Shown: positions 44,077 through 52,778 of the stretch, one piece after another | Layout of the letters: each line of letters begins with the position of its first letter | Numbering within the stretch: the stretch's first letter is position 1 | DNA from: GCA-016699445 sp964555055 | Lineage (GTDB): Bacteria; UBA10199; JACPAL01; GCA-016699445 | Assembly: GCA_964555055.1 (NCBI GenBank) | Contig: CAZKQW010000005.1 | Location: 62,001 to 126,000, forward strand | Direction: 5' to 3' | Length of the DNA stretch: 64,000 nt | Translations under genes and position numbers: made by a program | The notes under the pieces: model-generated | Told to the model about the DNA's origin: nothing | The model's input: the letters and a program-made list of their open reading frames with translations, nothing else | Databases searched by the model: none

Positions 44077-44973
44077 ATGACCCCAGACGCCATCACGTAT
44101 TGGAACCGCGCCGCAAAACGCGAAGAGACCGAAAAGGTATACGGAGACGCGCTTTTGAAGTGGGCTTACGGTCCTGCGTTCCGTTCGTGGGTTGGCGGCC
44201 ATCTTTTGTCTCTCCTGTCCCGGCCGGCGTTGAGCCGCGGGTACGGTTGGTACCAGAGTTCGCCCCTAAGCCGCCCTAAAATCAACCGATTTATTCGGGA
44301 TTTCAAGATTCCCATGGAGGAGTACGAAGCTAAGGACTTCGCCTCCTTCAACGATTTCTTCATCCGAAAATTCCGGGAGGGAAAGAGAATCTTTTCGGAT
44401 AAACCCAACGAGCTCGCCGCTCCGGCGGAAGGCCGCTATCTTGGCTTTTCTTCCGTCTCCGCCTCCCGAACTTTCCCGGTCAAGGGGACGTACCTCAAGG
44501 CTTCCGACCTGATCGGGAAAACCCACGCCGCGCCTTTCACCGACGGACCGCTCGTGATCGCCCGCCTGTGCCCCGTCGACTACCATCGGTTCCATTTTCC
44601 CGACGACGGCGAGGTATCGGAGCGCTACGCGATCCCCGGCGAGCTGCATTCCGTCAATCCCATCGCCCTCCGCGCGAAGGGCGACATTTTCATCAAGAAC
44701 GAACGTCAGGTGACGATCCTCAAGACGAAGCATTTCGGGCGCATCGCCTACGTCGAAGTCGGGGCCATGATGGTGGGGAAAATCGTCCAAACGCACGAAG
44801 GCGATCGTTTTTCGAAGGGGGAGGAGAAGGGTTACTTCCTCTTCGGCGGATCGACGGTGATCCTTTTGGGGGAACCCGGCCTTTGGAAACCGTGCGCGGA
44901 CATCCTCGAAAACACGGACCGGGAGCGGGAAACCTTCATCCGCCTCGGCGACGTGCTGGCCGTCGGAGCTTAA
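44077..44973 (+). CDS. psd: Phosphatidylserine decarboxylase proenzyme
   Basis: From ATG 44077 the product is 298 residues. Motifs are FNDFFIRKFREGKR, ARLCPVDYHRFHFPDDG (catalytic His region), GELHSVNPIAL, YVEVGAMMVGKI and the self-cleavage site GGST near the C-terminus, where the Ser becomes the pyruvoyl group. It makes phosphatidylethanolamine at the inner membrane. It starts 72 bases from bcp on the opposite strand. The plant/large-type form with a longer N-terminus fits better than the short archaeal-type Psd. Confidence 0.94.
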   Translation: MTPDAITYWNRAAKREETEKVYGDALLKWAYGPAFRSWVGGHLLSLLSRPALSRGYGWYQSSPLSRPKINRFIRDFKIPMEEYEAKDFASFNDFFIRKFREGKRIFSDKPNELAAPAEGRYLGFSSVSASRTFPVKGTYLKASDLIGKTHAAPFTDGPLVIARLCPVDYHRFHFPDDGEVSERYAIPGELHSVNPIALRAKGDIFIKNERQVTILKTKHFGRIAYVEVGAMMVGKIVQTHEGDRFSKGEEKGYFLFGGSTVILLGEPGLWKPCADILENTDRERETFIRLGDVLAVGA

Positions 44974-45014
44974 ATAAATCACGGAACAAGTCCGTATCGA
45001 TTTAAACTGGAGGG

Positions 45015-46301
45015 TTAGGGCGTTTTTTGGGAAATCCTGTCGACTCCCAGGTATTTGCGGAGCGGCTCGGGAACGACCACCGAACCGTCGGCTTGCTGGT
45101 AGTTCTCCAAAATCGCCGCGACCGTGCGGCCGACCGCCAATCCGGAACCGTTCAGCGTGTGCACGAACTCGGGCTTGGCTCCCTTTTGAATCGGCTCGCG
45201 GCGGAATCGGATGTTCGCGCGGCGCGCCTGGAAATCCCCGAAGTTAGAGCACGACGAAATCTCGCGGTAGACGCCTTGCGATGGGAACCATACTTCGATG
45301 TCGTAGGTCTTCGCCGAGGAGAAACCCATGTCTCCCGTGCAGAGGAGGACGACCCGATAGGCGAGGCCGAGCCTCTTCAATATCTCTTCCGCGTCCGCCG
45401 TGAGTCTCTCATGTTCAGCTTCCGAATCCTCCGGACGGGTAAACTTCACCAGCTCGACCTTATGGAACTGGTGCTGGCGGATCAAACCGCGTGTGTCCTT
45501 CCCAGCCGCCCCGGCTTCGCTGCGGAAGCACGGCGTGAAGGCGGTCAGCGAAATCGGCAAAGTCTCCGCCGACAAGATCTCGTCCCGATAGAGATTCGTC
45601 ACCGGCACTTCGGCGGTGGGCACCAAATAGTAGCCAGCGGTGGTCCGGAAAAGGTCCGCTTCGAATTTCGGCAATTGACCGGTACCCGTCAGGCTCTCGG
45701 CGTTCACCATGTACGGAGGCAGGACTTCCCGGTAACTCCTCTCCCTCGTATGGATATCCAACATGAAACTGATTAAGGCCCTTTCCAAAGCCGCGCCGAG
45801 ACCTTGATAGACGGTAAAACGCGCTCCCGTGATCTTCGCGGCGCGCTCGAAGTCGAAAAGACCTAATCGCTCGCCGATATCCCAATGCTCCTTCGCGGGG
45901 AAGGGAAACACTGGAATTTCTCCCCATTTCCGGACTTCCACGTTGCCTTTTTCATCCCTACCGACCGGAACGCTCGGTTGGGGCACGTTCGGGATCTGCA
46001 GGCATAATTCCCTGAGCTGCCCTTCCGCTTCGGCCACCTTATCGGCGAAGGTCTTTAGTTGCTCTCCGATTTCCTTGGATCGGGCAATTAGGGAATCCGC
46101 GTCCTTTTTCTCCTTTTTGAACTTCGCGACTTCCTGGGAGACTTGGTTCTGCTGGAAGCGCAGGTCGTCGTAGGCCTTTTGCAATTGCTTGCGGTCGGCG
46201 TTGAGGGATTCGAGTGGTTGAAGGTCAAAAGAACTCCCCCGCTGCGAGAGGGCTTCTCTCACGCGGGGGAGATTTTCGAGCACGAATTTTACATCCAACA
46301 T
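45015..46301 (-). CDS. serS: Seryl-tRNA synthetase
   Basis: A 428-residue class II synthetase. It starts MLDVKFVLENLPRVREAL and has a long antiparallel coiled coil (about residues 30-105) that grips the long variable arm of tRNA-Ser. Motif 2 includes CFRSEAGAAGKDTRGLIRQHQFHKVEL (quoted here in part: RGLIRQHQFHKVEL) and motif 3 is LNGSGLAVGRTVAAILENYQ. It starts three bases after the stop of the DsbA-like gene, so they share a transcript. Confidence 0.97.
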   Translation of the reverse strand: MLDVKFVLENLPRVREALSQRGSSFDLQPLESLNADRKQLQKAYDDLRFQQNQVSQEVAKFKKEKKDADSLIARSKEIGEQLKTFADKVAEAEGQLRELCLQIPNVPQPSVPVGRDEKGNVEVRKWGEIPVFPFPAKEHWDIGERLGLFDFERAAKITGARFTVYQGLGAALERALISFMLDIHTRERSYREVLPPYMVNAESLTGTGQLPKFEADLFRTTAGYYLVPTAEVPVTNLYRDEILSAETLPISLTAFTPCFRSEAGAAGKDTRGLIRQHQFHKVELVKFTRPEDSEAEHERLTADAEEILKRLGLAYRVVLLCTGDMGFSSAKTYDIEVWFPSQGVYREISSCSNFGDFQARRANIRFRREPIQKGAKPEFVHTLNGSGLAVGRTVAAILENYQQADGSVVVPEPLRKYLGVDRISQKTP

Positions 46302-46304
46302 AGG

Positions 46305-47354
46305 TTATTCAGCGGCACGTAGTTCATCGTCGATGATCGACTTGAAGTTCTCGAAAGGGCGGGCTCCGGAGAGCATACGCCCGTTGATGAAAAAGGCCGG
46401 GGTGCCGCTCACGCCCACGGTCTCGCCGTAGGCTTGGTTGGCGTTCACCTTCGCGGTGAATTTACCCGAATCCAGGCACTCGTCGAACTTCTTTTGATTC
46501 AACTTCAGCTCGCCCGCGTACTTCTTCAGGTCCTCCACTTTGATGGCCTGCTGGTTCTCGAAGAGCTTATGGTTCATTTCCCAGTATTTGTTCTGTTCTC
46601 CGGCGCAATGCGTGGCTTCGTGCGCCTTCAAGGCATCCTGGTGGAAGGATAAGGGGAAATCCCGCAACGTATAGCGTACTTTCCCCTTATAAGCGTCCAG
46701 AATTTGATTGATCGTCGGGCGGGCGCGTCCGCAGAAGGGGCACTGGTAATCCGTAAACTCGATGATCTTCACGGGAGCGTCCTTGGGACCGATCGACGGG
46801 TTGTCCTCTCCCTCGACGACATCCACCCGAGGCGCCTTGATTAGGACTTCGATCTTTGATTTCTTCCTCAAACCGCCCAAGTACTCGGAATAAGCCTTTT
46901 GAAACTTCTCGCGGAAAAGATAGCTTTTGATGTTGGGCTTGACCTCGTCCAACTTCTTGCCCTGCATCTGGTCCTTCTTCTCATTATAGAATTTTTCGAT
47001 TTCCTTGTCTTCGATCTTGATCTTGTCGTTGACGTTCTTCTTCATCAACTCGTCCTTGGTCGTGTTCTGGGATTTCGCCTCGGCGTCCAAGATCTTATCG
47101 TCGATGATCTGGTCGATCCCGTCCTTGCGCACATCGTAGAGCTCCATCTCCGCCTGGGCCAGTTTGGAGCCGGCGACTTTCTTCACGTCCTCGGTGGTGA
47201 TGTTTTCTCCGTTGACGCGCGCCAAGACCTCACTCGCGGGAACGGCTACGGCACCGGCCGGTTTCGCCGCCTCCGGAACCGCGCTACCACCGGACTTGCC
47301 GTTACAAGCGGCGAAGCCCATCGCCAATAAAACCAAAATACCGTATTTCTTCAT
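46305..47354 (-). CDS. Lipoprotein fusing a SurA/PpiC-like N-domain to a DsbA-like thioredoxin domain
   Basis: A 349-residue protein with lipobox MGFAAC (mature Cys ~17). Residues ~40-170 resemble the N-terminal chaperone part of SurA/PrsA (VLARVNGENITTEDVKKVAG, a Lys/Glu-rich helical stretch). Residues ~185-349 are a DsbA/DsbG-type thioredoxin domain with the active site CPFC in FTDYQCPFCGRARP, the cis-Pro loop VSGTPAFFING and a helical insertion. It probably acts as a periplasmic thiol oxidase or isomerase. Two further cysteines (THCAGE and DECLDSG) could pair. This domain combination is known in several deltaproteobacteria-type genomes. Confidence 0.9.
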   Translation of the reverse strand: MKKYGILVLLAMGFAACNGKSGGSAVPEAAKPAGAVAVPASEVLARVNGENITTEDVKKVAGSKLAQAEMELYDVRKDGIDQIIDDKILDAEAKSQNTTKDELMKKNVNDKIKIEDKEIEKFYNEKKDQMQGKKLDEVKPNIKSYLFREKFQKAYSEYLGGLRKKSKIEVLIKAPRVDVVEGEDNPSIGPKDAPVKIIEFTDYQCPFCGRARPTINQILDAYKGKVRYTLRDFPLSFHQDALKAHEATHCAGEQNKYWEMNHKLFENQQAIKVEDLKKYAGELKLNQKKFDECLDSGKFTAKVNANQAYGETVGVSGTPAFFINGRMLSGARPFENFKSIIDDELRAAE

Positions 47355-47426
47355 GATGGTTCTCCTTTACAAAAGGATTTTCTTATAGAGGAGTTCGCCT
47401 CCCTTGTCAAAAGACGTTCTTAAAGC

Positions 47427-47457
47427 AAAAGGCACCGGAATCGTCCGGTGCCTTTTT
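47427..47457 (-). terminator. Intrinsic terminator
   Basis: Arms AAAAGGCACCGGA and TCCGGTGCCTTTT around loop ATCG, just after the broken ammonium transporter on the minus strand. T-runs occur on both sides. Confidence 0.88.
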
Positions 47458-47474
47458 GCCGCCATTCCTGGCGT

Positions 47475-48260
47475 CTATCGTTTTTCTATCTTAATGGCCC
47501 GAAGGAAAGCCTTGCGGGGTCCCAAGGCCAAGGCGCCGGCGAGGGCGATCGCACCGCCGATCGTGTGAACGACCGTCGAGCCCGCGAAATCATGAAAAGC
47601 CATACCTAAAGAGGGCAGAAAATTCCCTTCGCTCCCCATGAAGGCGAGGAATCCGTCCGGACCCCAGGCCCAGTGGCCGATGATGGGGTAGATGAATCCC
47701 GACACGAAGAAGCTATAGATCAAGTCCCCGGTCCACGCCGTACGGCCGATCATCGCTCCCGAACAAATCGTCGACGCGCAATCCGCGAAGGCGAATTGGA
47801 AGAGGAAATGAGCCAAAATCGCAACGCCGGTGGCTTCGTAGGTCGCGGGCAGGTTTTGGAGGAAGAACCAGCTCTTCCCGTCCGCTCCCCCGAAACCGAT
47901 GAATCCGTTGCCGTGCCCGAACATGAAAGCGTAGCCCCACGCGTAAAACATGATGCCACAGAGGCAAGTATCGACGACGCATTCCATCAGGACGTTCACC
48001 GTCTCGCGTGAGCGTCAAAAACCGGCCTCGAGCATCGTGAATCCCGATTGCATGCCGAACACCAAAAAAGCCGCCACGAGCGTCCACACCGTGTTCAACG
48101 GATTGACCAGGGCGTTCCCGGTCAAGGGAGCGTCTTCGGCGAAGGCGTTCGTGCCGATGAACGTGTTGCACAAATAGATGATCGCGAACAGCAGCGTCAC
48201 GCCCAGGATCTTCCCGCCGAACAGCAAATAGGCGTATTCACGCCATTCGGCGCTCTGCAT
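47475..48260 (-). pseudogene. Ammonium transporter remnant with in-frame TGA and lost C-terminus
   Basis: The first 81 codons (MQSAEWREYAYLLF...) encode the amino end of an Amt protein and stop at TGA (48015-48017), exactly where intact relatives continue GFxRxKN. The same frame reads on after the TGA as RSRETVNVLMECVVDT and remains open for about 180 codons, with GYAFMFG, the ammonium-pore region and HDFAGSTVVHTIGG. It ends at GPRKAFLRAIKIEKR, about 150 residues short of a full transporter. Two separate defects make a decayed gene likely. Recoding of UGA is conceivable but less so because the C-terminal helices are also missing. It follows glnK1 as if from a glnK-amt operon. Confidence 0.8.
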
Positions 48261-48320
48261 TCTCTCTTTTAATCGTTCCTACCGACTTCTTTTCATAATA
48301 CCTCCTTGAAATTTTAAGAT

Positions 48321-48659
48321 TTAGATTGCGGATTTTCCGGTTTCGCCGGTTCGAATGCGGATCACTTCTTCGAGGGACGAGACGAAGATCTTTCCGTCCC
48401 CGATCTTACCCGTCTTGGCGGCCTTGACGATGGTCTCGACGACGGCCTGCGCTTGAGCGTCATCGACGATGATCTCCAACTTCACCTTAGGAAGAAAATC
48501 GACGACGTATTCCGAGCCGCGGTAAAGCTCGGTGTGCCCTTTTTGCCTGCCGTGCCCCTTCACTTCCGAGACCGTCATGCCTTGGATCCCCGCCTTTTGG
48601 AGGGCTTCCTTCACCTCATCCAGCTTGAACGGTTTAATGACCGCTTCGATTTTTTTCAT
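48321..48659 (-). CDS. glnK: Nitrogen regulatory protein P-II (copy 1)
   Basis: A 112-residue P-II protein. It contains KKIEAVIKPFKLDEVKEAL, the T-loop GHTELYRGSEYVVDFLPK with the Tyr51 that GlnD uridylylates, and the signature GKIGDGKIFVSSLEEVIRIRTGE. It senses 2-oxoglutarate and ATP/ADP and gates Amt transporters. TAAGGAGA precedes the ATG. A sigma-54 type promoter lies 49 bases upstream, and the broken transporter follows, so this is the first gene of a damaged glnK-amt operon. The T-loop has Ser where copies 2 and 3 have Ala. Confidence 0.95.
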   Translation of the reverse strand: MKKIEAVIKPFKLDEVKEALQKAGIQGMTVSEVKGHGRQKGHTELYRGSEYVVDFLPKVKLEIIVDDAQAQAVVETIVKAAKTGKIGDGKIFVSSLEEVIRIRTGETGKSAI

Positions 48660-48707
48660 AATTTATCTCCTTAAAATAAAATGAATGATCTTCGTTAGGC
48701 AGCCTTG

Positions 48708-48724
48708 AGCAAAAAAGATGCCAT
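48708..48724 (-). promoter_or_regulatory. Sigma-54 promoter of glnK1
   Basis: On the minus strand ATGGCATCTTTTTTGCT has GGCAT (-24) and TTGCT (-12) with the GG and GC exactly ten bases apart, as RpoN requires. One position (C for G after the -24 core) departs from consensus. The gene starts about 49 bases downstream. Confidence 0.78.
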
Positions 48725-48779
48725 GCGAGGACCTCGACCCAAGCCGTTGATATTTAGACTTTTAGGGAATGAAAAAAAG

Positions 48780-48816
48780 AAACGGGCACTGCACTTTTTT
48801 CGTGCAATGCCCGTTT
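48780..48816 (-). terminator. Terminator of the amt2-glnK2 operon
   Basis: Arms AAACGGGCACTGCAC and GTGCAATGCCCGTTT (one mismatch) around a seven-base loop, followed on the minus strand by CTTTTTTTC. It separates glnK2 from the sigma-54 promoter of glnK1. Confidence 0.9.
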
Positions 48817-48883
48817 TTCACACACGTCGGGCGCGATGTTTTTTTAGGCTCGAAACGAAGAAACGGGCCGACGACCGGCGTCT

Positions 48884-49222
48884 TTAGATCGCCGACTTTC
48901 CGGTTTCGCCGGTCCGGATACGGATCACTTCTTCGAGGGAGGAGACGAAGATCTTTCCGTCCCCGATCTTACCCGTCTTGGCGGCTTTAACGATGGTCTC
49001 GACCACCAACTGAACTTGGCCATCTTCCACCGCGACCTCCATTTTCACCTTCGGCAGAAAGTCTACGATGTACTCCGCGCCCCGGTAGAGCTCGGTGTGC
49101 CCTTTTTGCCGGCCGTGCCCCTTCACTTCCGAGACCGTCATGCCTTGGATCCCCGCCTTTTGGAGGGCTTCCTTCACTTCATCCAGCTTGAACGGTTTGA
49201 TGATGGCTTCGATCTTTTTCAT
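48884..49222 (-). CDS. glnK: Nitrogen regulatory protein P-II (copy 2)
   Basis: A 112-residue P-II with Tyr51 in TELYRGAEYIVDFLPK and the same C-terminal signature as copy 1 (GKIFVSSLEEVIRIRTGE). It differs mainly in the strand KVKMEVAVEDGQVQLVVETI. It starts 18 bases after the stop of amt2, so it is the partner P-II of that transporter. GAGGTTCTT precedes the ATG. Confidence 0.96.
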   Translation of the reverse strand: MKKIEAIIKPFKLDEVKEALQKAGIQGMTVSEVKGHGRQKGHTELYRGAEYIVDFLPKVKMEVAVEDGQVQLVVETIVKAAKTGKIGDGKIFVSSLEEVIRIRTGETGKSAI

Positions 49223-49240
49223 AAGAACCTCGATTCGCTA

Positions 49241-50713
49241 TTAATGGTTGAGGATATACCCTTCTTCGCCGTGCTCTTCCAAGTCCAATCCCTGCATTTC
49301 GACTTCTTCCGTCGGGCGCAAGCCCATCAGGGCCTTCACGATATAGGCGATCACGACGGTGGCGACGACGGACATGACGACCGTCAATCCCATCGCCTTC
49401 AGCTGCTCCACCCACAGGCCGTTACCGACGAGGTCTTTCAGGTTCGTATTCAGGTTCGGATTGGCGTCGGCCGTCGCGAATATGCCGGTGATGAAAGCTC
49501 CCAACGTACCGCCCACGGCATGGACGCCGAATGTATCCAAAGCATCGTCATAACCGAAAATCCCCTTCATCTTATAAACCGCGAAGAAAGGGATCACGCC
49601 CGCCAAGATTCCAATGATGACGGCGCTGGAAGTGGTGATGAAACCGCAGGCTGGTGTCACAACCACGAGGCCGGCGACGATGCCGGAGCAGAAACCCAGA
49701 ACGCTGGGCTTCTTACGGATGACCCATTCGCACAAAGCCCAGACGAAGCCCGCAACCGCGGCGGCCAACGTCGTCGTGGTGAAGGCATTGGCGGCGATGC
49801 CGTCGGAAGCGACCGCGCTCCCCGCGTTGAAACCGTACCAGCCGACCCACAACATCCCCGTCCCGACCATGCACAGGACCATGCTATGGGGAGCCATGGG
49901 CTCCTTACCGAAACCCAAACGCTTCCCTAAGATGAGGCACAAGACTAAGGCCGACCAGCCGGAGGACATGTGTACGACCGTACCGCCCGCGAAGTCGATG
50001 GCTTTGATCGAAGCGTTCGCGTTCCACACACCGTTCATCATCCCGTCGATGCCCCACACCATATGCGCCAAGGGAAAGTAAACGATCAGCATCCACAAGG
50101 CGACGAACGACAGCACGGCGATGAACTTCATGCGCTCGGCGATCGCGCCGATGATCAGAGCAGGCGTGATGATGGCGAACATCATTTGATACATGGAGAA
50201 GACGTTTTGGGAGACCCAGTAGGAGTAGTTGGTGTTGGGATTGGAATCGACGCCCTTTAGGAAAGCGTATTTCAAGCTCCCCAAGATCGGCCCCCCGTCC
50301 GCAAAGACCAGGCTATAGCCAAAAGCCCACCAGAGGATCGTCACCAAGCCGGAAATGCCCAAGCATTGGGCAAGAACCGAGAGGACGTTTTTCGATCGGA
50401 CCAAACCGCCATAAAATAAAGCCAGTCCCGGCAACGTCATGAAAAGGACCAAAGCGGCGGACGTCATCATCCAACCATTGTGTCCCGGACCCGCGCCCCC
50501 GACTTTACTGCCCACCGTGGCGTCGGCCTGGTCGCTGCCGCGGCCTCCGTTATTCACATACGCTTCCAAATCATTCACCCGCTGCTCGAGGGTCGGCTCC
50601 GCTTTTTCCTGAGCTTTTACGGGCGCGACACCCCCGAACATCAGAAAGCCTATGGATAGTAGAGCCATCCATCCTAATTTTTTGCCTAATTTCTTTTTGT
50701 TTTTGCGGAACAT
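49241..50713 (-). CDS. amt: Ammonium transporter (Amt), with signal peptide
   Basis: From ATG 50713 the product is 490 residues; GAGGAG sits five bases before it. A GTG two codons upstream is also open. A cleavable signal (LGWMALLSIGFLMFGGVAPVKA) is followed by a mature N-terminus with a predicted helix and then 11 membrane helices. It shows the Amt family blocks LPGLALFYGGLVRSKNVLS, AGGTVVHMSSGWSALVLCLILG (pore His and GGTVVH) and DTFGVHAVGGTLGAFITGIF (second pore His), and a C-terminal tail ending HGEEGYILNH that P-II grips. It imports ammonium. It is led by a consensus sigma-54 promoter and followed by glnK2. Confidence 0.95.
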   Translation of the reverse strand: MFRKNKKKLGKKLGWMALLSIGFLMFGGVAPVKAQEKAEPTLEQRVNDLEAYVNNGGRGSDQADATVGSKVGGAGPGHNGWMMTSAALVLFMTLPGLALFYGGLVRSKNVLSVLAQCLGISGLVTILWWAFGYSLVFADGGPILGSLKYAFLKGVDSNPNTNYSYWVSQNVFSMYQMMFAIITPALIIGAIAERMKFIAVLSFVALWMLIVYFPLAHMVWGIDGMMNGVWNANASIKAIDFAGGTVVHMSSGWSALVLCLILGKRLGFGKEPMAPHSMVLCMVGTGMLWVGWYGFNAGSAVASDGIAANAFTTTTLAAAVAGFVWALCEWVIRKKPSVLGFCSGIVAGLVVVTPACGFITTSSAVIIGILAGVIPFFAVYKMKGIFGYDDALDTFGVHAVGGTLGAFITGIFATADANPNLNTNLKDLVGNGLWVEQLKAMGLTVVMSVVATVVIAYIVKALMGLRPTEEVEMQGLDLEEHGEEGYILNH

Positions 50714-50783
50714 GGTCACTCCTCACTTAAAATTATTTTTTTATTACTATTTTTCGTGAACCCATTAATTTTTCGTTAATTTC

Positions 50784-50800
50784 AGCAATGACCATGCCAA
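50784..50800 (-). promoter_or_regulatory. Sigma-54 promoter of amt2-glnK2
   Basis: On the minus strand TTGGCATGGTCATTGCT matches the RpoN consensus TTGGCAYGNNNNTTGCW at every defined position, with GG and GC ten bases apart. It lies 71 bases before the start codon. Confidence 0.9.
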
Positions 50801-50923
50801 GAGCGGAAAGTTAGGATTTCTTTTAAATTCAGTGAGATAGAAAAGTGAACCACCCATTTGTGTGCTTTCTTTTTAAGCGGTGCTTATTTTTTAGGCGGTC
50901 CTTGAGGGTTCTTAAGAAGGGTC

Positions 50924-51624
50924 TTAAGAAGGATTCTCAAGCTTCAAACGATAGCCGACTCCAGGTTCCGTCAGGAGCCACTTCGGGCGGGCGGGGTTGG
51001 CTTCCAGTTTGTGACGCAGTTGGTACATGTGCACCCCTAAATGGTTTCCTGGTCGCGCGTGCCGGGGCCCCAGACTTCCTGCAGGAGCTGGTGTTGCGTG
51101 ACGACTTTGTCGGTGTGTTTGATCAAGAAGGCGAGGATCTTGTACTCCGTCGGTGTCAAATGGACTTCTCGCCCCTTAAGCAAGACCTGGCGTTTCACCC
51201 AATCCACGTGCAGATCCCCGTTTTCGAAGAAAGGGCTTTGGGTGTTCCCCTGGCCTTGGGCATGGCGGAGGGCCACGCGGATCCGAGCCAAGAGTTCGCC
51301 GATACTGAAAGGCTTCGTCAGATAATCGTCCGCCCCTTGATCCAGTGCTTGGATCTTATCCTGATCCCGGTCCCGGGCCGTCAGGACGATGATCGGCACC
51401 GCGGACCATTCGCGTATCTTCGCCAACAAATCCTGGCCGTCGGTATCGGGCAGTCCGAGGTCCAAGACGACAAGGTCGGGTTTATGGGTCGCGAGACTCA
51501 GCAAGCCTTCCTTCCCGGAAACGGCTTCGGTATAGACGTACCCGCTGCTTTCGAGGCCCACGCGGAGGGATCTCCGGATCTGCAGATCGTCTTCGATGAC
51601 GAGGATGGAGGGTTCTTTCACCAT
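50924..51624 (-). pseudogene. OmpR-family (KdpE-like) response regulator, frameshifted near the 3' end
   Basis: The first 195 codons encode a receiver domain (VIEDDLQIRRSLR, phospho-acceptor Asp in VVLDLGLPD, the conserved Lys in LTKPF) and most of a winged helix (LTPTEYKILAFLIKHTDKVVT ... LLQEVWGPG). The frame then ends at TAG (51037-51039) after DQETI. Shifted by one base the DNA continues as LGVHMYQLRHKLEANPARPKWLLTEPGVGYRLK and stops at 50924-50926, the normal end of the family. A single missing base near 51040-51047 explains this. Loss of the recognition helix would abolish DNA binding. A sequencing or assembly error is equally possible. Confidence 0.8.
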
Positions 51625-51656
51625 GGGTTTTTCTTATGGACTCTCCTTTTTTGACT

Positions 51657-52697
51657 CTAAAGGAAGTGAAAAAAGAAGATACTGCCACCCCCCACGCGGC
51701 TCTTCACGCCGATGCGGCCTTGGTGCGCCTTCACGATCCCATTGCAGATCGCCAGGCCCAGGCCACTGCCCAAGCCGCGTTGGTTCGTTTGGTAAAATTT
51801 GTCGAAAATCTTTTTTGTGCCTTCGAGGCGGATGCCGGACCCGCGGTCCAGGACTTCGACTAACGCCCATTTACCGAGCCGCGAGGCGCGTACGAGAATC
51901 GGCGACCCGAGAGGGGTATGACGGACCGCGTTCTCCAATAGGTTCGAAAGAACCTGCTCGATCAAAAGAGGATCCAAAGGGACGATGAGGTTGGGCTGGA
52001 TCTCCGTCACAATCTCGCGATCTACGAAGAAGTGCTCAAAGCGATTGAGCGCGCTCCCCACCACCTCCTCCAAAGGAGTCTCTTCCTTGCGCACCCGGAT
52101 GTTCCCCGACTCGATCTTCGTCAACTGTAGTATCTTCTCCACGAAGAGATTGAGCCGGGTCGATTCCTCGTTGATCGTCACCAATAAATCCCGGCGGTCT
52201 TCGGGGGACACCTTCGCCTCCTTTTCCAAGAGCGTGCTGGCCGCCCCGGCGATGTAGGTGAGCGGCGTCTTCAAGTCGTGGGACATGGAGCTCATGAAGG
52301 AACTGATCAGCTTCTCCCTCTCCGCCTTCACTTCCGCTTGGAGGGCCTCTTGGGCGTTCTTGCGGGATTGAAGCGTGAGGCGACTCGTTAAAAGAATGAC
52401 GACGAACATGACGGAGAAAATCACCCAGTAGCGCGCGTCGACCACGGTGAACGTGAAGTGAGGCGGGACGAAGAAGAAATCAAAGGCCGCGACGCTCAAT
52501 ATGGCCGAGGCCATCGAAGCGCCGGGGCCGAAGACGATGGCGATAAGGACGTTGGCCACCAGGTAACTCGTCGCCAAGATCGCCAGATCCATCTGAGGCG
52601 AGACCATCTTGATCAAGGCCGTGCCCATGGACATGAGGGCCAAGGGGATGAAATATCGAGCCCAGGAAGGCATCGAAGGGTGGGCGGTGTGCGGCAT
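51657..52697 (-). CDS. KdpD-like sensor histidine kinase (short form)
   Basis: A 346-residue kinase. Four close membrane segments form a DUF4118 domain (residues ~10-110; GPGASMASAILSVAAFDFFFVPP is typical, given here in part). A short coiled coil leads to HisKA with SMSHDLKTPLTYIAGA (phospho-His in SHDLKTPL) and HATPase_c with NLLENAVRHTP, DRGSGI and GSGLGLAICNGIVKAHQG. The N-terminal KdpD/USP domain of full-length KdpD is missing. It is 32 bases upstream of the frameshifted regulator. No kdpFABC genes are in the window, so the signal it reads is not known. Confidence 0.88.
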   Translation of the reverse strand: MPHTAHPSMPSWARYFIPLALMSMGTALIKMVSPQMDLAILATSYLVANVLIAIVFGPGASMASAILSVAAFDFFFVPPHFTFTVVDARYWVIFSVMFVVILLTSRLTLQSRKNAQEALQAEVKAEREKLISSFMSSMSHDLKTPLTYIAGAASTLLEKEAKVSPEDRRDLLVTINEESTRLNLFVEKILQLTKIESGNIRVRKEETPLEEVVGSALNRFEHFFVDREIVTEIQPNLIVPLDPLLIEQVLSNLLENAVRHTPLGSPILVRASRLGKWALVEVLDRGSGIRLEGTKKIFDKFYQTNQRGLGSGLGLAICNGIVKAHQGRIGVKSRVGGGSIFFFHFL

Positions 52698-52778
52698 AAA
52701 TCTTACGTCGAAATCAGATCATTCTTCCCTGGTATTTACCATTTTACAACTCTCCGCAAAGCGCTTCGTGTAACGGGA

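Noticed and set aside
48000..48027. SECIS element directing selenocysteine at the amt TGA
   Set aside because: The hairpin starts within the TGA and its loop is only about seven bases after the codon, closer than known bacterial SECIS loops; the gene is also truncated.
49016..49930. Plus-strand frame of 304 codons across glnK2 and amt2
   Set aside because: It lies antisense to two well-supported genes and its His/Asp/Gln-rich product is the mirror of transporter codons.
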